64,000 nucleotides of DNA, taken from contig NZ_CDHO01000002.1 in NCBI RefSeq assembly GCF_001006785.1, positions 744,001-808,000 of the forward strand, in the 5' to 3' direction. A program made the translations under genes and the position numbers. A model generated the notes under the pieces. That model saw only the letters and a program-made list of their open reading frames with translations. It searched no databases and was not told where the DNA came from. The number at the start of each line of letters is the position of its first letter. Position 1 is the stretch's first letter. Positions 61,650-64,000 of this stretch are shown here, one piece after another. The stretch comes from Hyphomicrobium_B sp001006785 (GTDB lineage Bacteria; Pseudomonadota; Alphaproteobacteria; Rhizobiales; Hyphomicrobiaceae).

Positions 61650-62831
61650 TCATTCGACACCCTTAAGTTGCGCCACCAAGTGCTGCGTAACGAACCCCGT
61701 GGCGCGCTTCAGCTCCTGATACTGGCGCTTGGCGCGATCGCGATTGACGCTCGCCGATTTGGTCGCGGCAATGAGAATATTTTTTGCGGTGTGCTCGGTC
61801 GAGACAAACTCGATCACCTTGACCTTGTATCCTGACGCTTCGAGCAAAAGCGCGCGCGCAGCGTCGGTGACGAGATCGGCCTGACGCTGCTTCAGCAGCG
61901 GATATTTGATGATGCCCGCAAGTCCTGCATGCGCATCGTTGATCTGCGGCGCGAGTTCGTGCTGACAGCACGGCGCCACGAGGATCATTTTCGCCTCCGC
62001 GCCGATACCGAGCGCCAAGGCGTCGTCGGTCGCCGTATCGCAGGCATGAAGCGCAATGACGACATCGGCGGCGGCCCGCTTCTGCTGCGCCTCGACCGCA
62101 TCGAACGAAAGACACGAAAACTTCAACGCGCGCGCAAGCTCGTTGCACAGCTTGACGAGATCGCCGCGCACCTCAATGCCGGTCATCCGGCAATCTTGTC
62201 CAAGCGCCGTCGTCAGGTGATCGTAAAGCGCGAACGTCAGGTAGCCTTTCCCCGATCCGATATCGAGGATCGATAACGGCGTCTGCGCGCCATCCTGTTT
62301 GCCTTCCTTCAAAAGCCCATCGAAGATTTCGATGAACCGGCAGATCTGACGATACTTGCCCTGCATCGTCGGCTTGACGCGCCCTTCCGCGTCCGAAACC
62401 TGCAGAGCCTCGAGGTACGGCCGATCCGGCGGAACGAGATACGACTTGCTCCGATCATGCGCGGCGGGTTTGGTCGGCTTCAACGTCGGCTTGCCGGACG
62501 TCAGATGCGGTTCGCGCTTTTTGCTGTACGTCAGCGTCATATCGCGTTCCGCCGAGAACAACGTCGCGCTGAGGTATGTTTCCCCGATGAGCGCCTTGAC
62601 GGCATTGATGCCGTCGTTGATCGAGAACGTCTTGGTGTCGTCCTTGCGCGCGAAACTCGTGACGACCTTCAGATGCGGCACGTCCTTCAAGGCAACGAGC
62701 GTCGCGACGGCTTTGCTCGCCTCGCCCTCGCCGCGAAATTTTCCGAGCGTTAGCTTGATGAACGTCTTGCCTTCGAGCGCTGCGGCAAGCGCCGCAATGA
62801 ACTCGGCTTTCTGGGGATCTTTGCGCGTCAT
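61650..62831 (-). CDS. SAM-dependent methyltransferase (Methyltransf_32 type)
   Basis: A 393-residue protein. Residues about 1-120 are a unique N-terminal domain with many lysines. The C-terminal part is a class I Rossmann methyltransferase: LSILDIGSGKGYLTFAL (motif I), MTGIEVRGDLVKLCNE (motif II), VVIALHACDTATDDAL, and LVAPCCQHEL, close to the METTL25/RRNAD1 group. The start overlaps the DUF447 stop (ATGA), so it is translationally coupled. The substrate is unknown: RNA or a small C1-cofactor intermediate are both possible. Confidence 0.82.
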   Translation of the reverse strand: MTRKDPQKAEFIAALAAALEGKTFIKLTLGKFRGEGEASKAVATLVALKDVPHLKVVTSFARKDDTKTFSINDGINAVKALIGETYLSATLFSAERDMTLTYSKKREPHLTSGKPTLKPTKPAAHDRSKSYLVPPDRPYLEALQVSDAEGRVKPTMQGKYRQICRFIEIFDGLLKEGKQDGAQTPLSILDIGSGKGYLTFALYDHLTTALGQDCRMTGIEVRGDLVKLCNELARALKFSCLSFDAVEAQQKRAAADVVIALHACDTATDDALALGIGAEAKMILVAPCCQHELAPQINDAHAGLAGIIKYPLLKQRQADLVTDAARALLLEASGYKVKVIEFVSTEHTAKNILIAATKSASVNRDRAKRQYQELKRATGFVTQHLVAQLKGVE

Positions 62832-63415
62832 CGGGGTTCGGGTGACTTATCGAAACGCGCCTGCCGCCAGGCATTGATTTTTTCCATCAGCCATTCCCAG
62901 GCCTCTTCCTCGCGCGGACCGGCGGTCTTCGCGATCGCGATTTCGAGATACTTGAGCTCGTTCTCGACTTTCTCGGGCGGCAGCATGTTGAGCCGCGTCG
63001 TCAGTACCGCCAGTTCCAATACAGCGGCCTGCGCGCGATTGAATCCTTCCCAGACCTTATGCGTCTCTTGATGCACGACGGCGCACGCAAAGCGCGGCCG
63101 TTGCTCGTCTTCGATAAAGCGCTCGACCTTCAATTCCCAATGCGACACGCAGTCGGCAAGACGATGCCCCTTGATCGTCGTCGCTGCTGTGAGCGGCCAG
63201 AGCTTCCGCCCTGTCACACCACCGGCGAAAACGCGCACGTCATCGGTATGACTCGCAACCGCGAAGGGATGGGCTCTCAAATTCTCGAGCGTCCGCGACG
63301 GCTTGAACGGCGCGATGATCCAATGCGCCCCGTCCTCGATCAGCCCAAGCGGCGCGATGTACGCTTCGCCCGATGCATCGGTTGTCGTGATGATCGTCTC
63401 GACGATGCGCGGCAT
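62828..63415 (-). CDS. DUF447 protein of the C1 cluster
   Basis: A 195-residue protein from the ATG at 63413-63415 (MPRIVETIITTTDASG). The first about 110 residues form a split-barrel FMN-binding-like domain (APLGLIEDGAHWIIAPFKP, HTDDVRVFAGGV); the rest is helical. DUF447 is found in methanogens and H4MPT-using methylotrophs (I recall orf22), and its role in C1-carrier synthesis is unknown. Both ends overlap neighbours by 4 nt, so it is tightly coupled. Confidence 0.85.
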   Translation of the reverse strand: MPRIVETIITTTDASGEAYIAPLGLIEDGAHWIIAPFKPSRTLENLRAHPFAVASHTDDVRVFAGGVTGRKLWPLTAATTIKGHRLADCVSHWELKVERFIEDEQRPRFACAVVHQETHKVWEGFNRAQAAVLELAVLTTRLNMLPPEKVENELKYLEIAIAKTAGPREEEAWEWLMEKINAWRQARFDKSPEPR

Positions 63416-64000
63416 CAGCGCTCTCCTTCGCCTGCGAGAAGCGCGCAGAACCGCGCGTCGTCCGAAGGCCCGAAAATGGACCACGAAAGACTGCCGCGCG
63501 CAACGATCGACGGCATCACTGGATCGACCACGCCGCGCGCGGCCAAGTCGTCGAGGCTGGCAACCTCTTCAACATCGACGGATTTGAGAAGCACGAGAGG
63601 CGCGCCCAGAAGCTCCGCAAGCCGGGCGGCGAGCGTATCCGATGTCGCCGACCATCCAGCCGGAACGGCGGCATCGCCAGCAATCATGCGCAGCGGCGCC
63701 CAGACGGGCACTTTGCCATCGCGCACCGCATCGGAAATCTCAGACAGCGATTGCACAACGGTGAAACGATCATTCTGCACGACGATCAGCTCGGCCATCT
63801 GATGCATCGCCAGCATCGCCAATCGATGCGCCAGCGCTTCGCCGAATTTCATCGTCGGCTGCAACGCACGAATGCTGTCGGCAAACGGACCGCCGCCCGG
63901 GACAACGACAACAGGAACACGCGCCGCTGCGATCAAGGAGAGCGCGGCGGGCATGCGGCCCGTTTCAGCGAGACTTCCACCCACTTTCACGACAAGCGGC
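63415..64000 (-). CDS. Amino-acid-kinase-family protein of the C1 cluster (MfnE-like), truncated
   Basis: 195 residues are visible, and the reading frame is open to the right edge (PLVVKVGGSLAETGRMP is the AAK phosphate loop, so only about 5-10 N-terminal residues are missing). The glycine-rich VVVVPGGGPFADSIR follows. The archaeal homologue MfnE phosphorylates an aminomethylfuran phosphate in methanofuran synthesis; I infer the same role. It precedes DUF447 with a 4-nt overlap. Confidence 0.85.
   Translation of the reverse strand, partial: PLVVKVGGSLAETGRMPAALSLIAAARVPVVVVPGGGPFADSIRALQPTMKFGEALAHRLAMLAMHQMAELIVVQNDRFTVVQSLSEISDAVRDGKVPVWAPLRMIAGDAAVPAGWSATSDTLAARLAELLGAPLVLLKSVDVEEVASLDDLAARGVVDPVMPSIVARGSLSWSIFGPSDDARFCALLAGEGER

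Overview
The window looks like the chromosome of a methylotrophic alphaproteobacterium of the Hyphomicrobiales, most probably Hyphomicrobium or a close relative. The evidence is the archaeal-type C1 gene set (fhcC, mtdB, mch, fae, beta-RFAP synthase and putative methanofuran/methanopterin biosynthesis genes), a complete pqqABCDE operon with pqqC and pqqD unfused (as I recall, Methylobacterium has a pqqCD fusion), and alphaproteobacterial markers such as arginyltransferase Bpt, an ATP12-type chaperone and an alphaproteobacterial-style ParC. The genus is an inference. The DNA is GC-rich throughout. I see no transposase, integrase, prophage or CRISPR array, so this is mostly stable chromosomal backbone.

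Layout. 1-7.1 kb: the 3' end of fhcC, then small envelope and stress genes (DUF1194, a DipZ-like thiol-redox protein, GlsB/YeaQ-type, HdeD-type, ankyrin). 7.2-13.0 kb: a minus-strand run of aminotransferase, hom, glpX and recJ, ending in tRNA-Glu. 13.4-17.2 kb: phaC facing metY. 17.6-24 kb: bpt, parC, a CAP-domain protein and an L,D-transpeptidase. 24.1-27.0 kb: divergent csoR and a copper P-type ATPase with two near-perfect CsoR-type operators between them. 27-31.4 kb: an MFS transporter, MgtC-type protein and two oxidoreductases. 31.7-35.7 kb: an Asp-box propeller protein plus a MoaD/ThiS-like protein, then three palindromic repeats, then pccB. 35.9-43.3 kb: CorC/HlyC-type protein, ATP12, HAD phosphatase, RluA, a bactofilin fusion, rarA and a ParB-like nuclease. 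43.3-46.9 kb: cysJI sulfite reductase. 47.5-51.5 kb: pqqABCDE and a small cytochrome c. 51.6-64 kb: the tetrahydromethanopterin (H4MPT) region with folK, pterin dehydratase, beta-RFAP synthase, mtdB, two ATP-grasp proteins, mch, a CitG-like protein, fae, a HisA-like protein, a hydantoinase-like C1 protein, a methyltransferase, DUF447 and an amino-acid-kinase-family protein that runs off the right edge.

How it fits together. PQQ is the cofactor of methanol dehydrogenase, which makes formaldehyde. Fae couples formaldehyde to H4MPT, MtdB and Mch oxidise and hydrolyse it to formyl-H4MPT, and the Fhc complex (FhcC at the left edge) releases formate. Most remaining genes at 52.6-64 kb probably make the two C1 carriers, H4MPT and methanofuran.

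Most interesting observations: a 41-nt two-stem palindrome family with four copies, in which two copies differ almost only by compensatory base-pair changes; a translationally coupled AAK-DUF447-methyltransferase operon in the C1 region; a bactofilin fused to a cadherin/CSPG-like repeat; a strong terminator for fae placed inside the coding end of the convergent HisA-like gene; and a pair of tiny four-cysteine paralogues about 16 kb apart.
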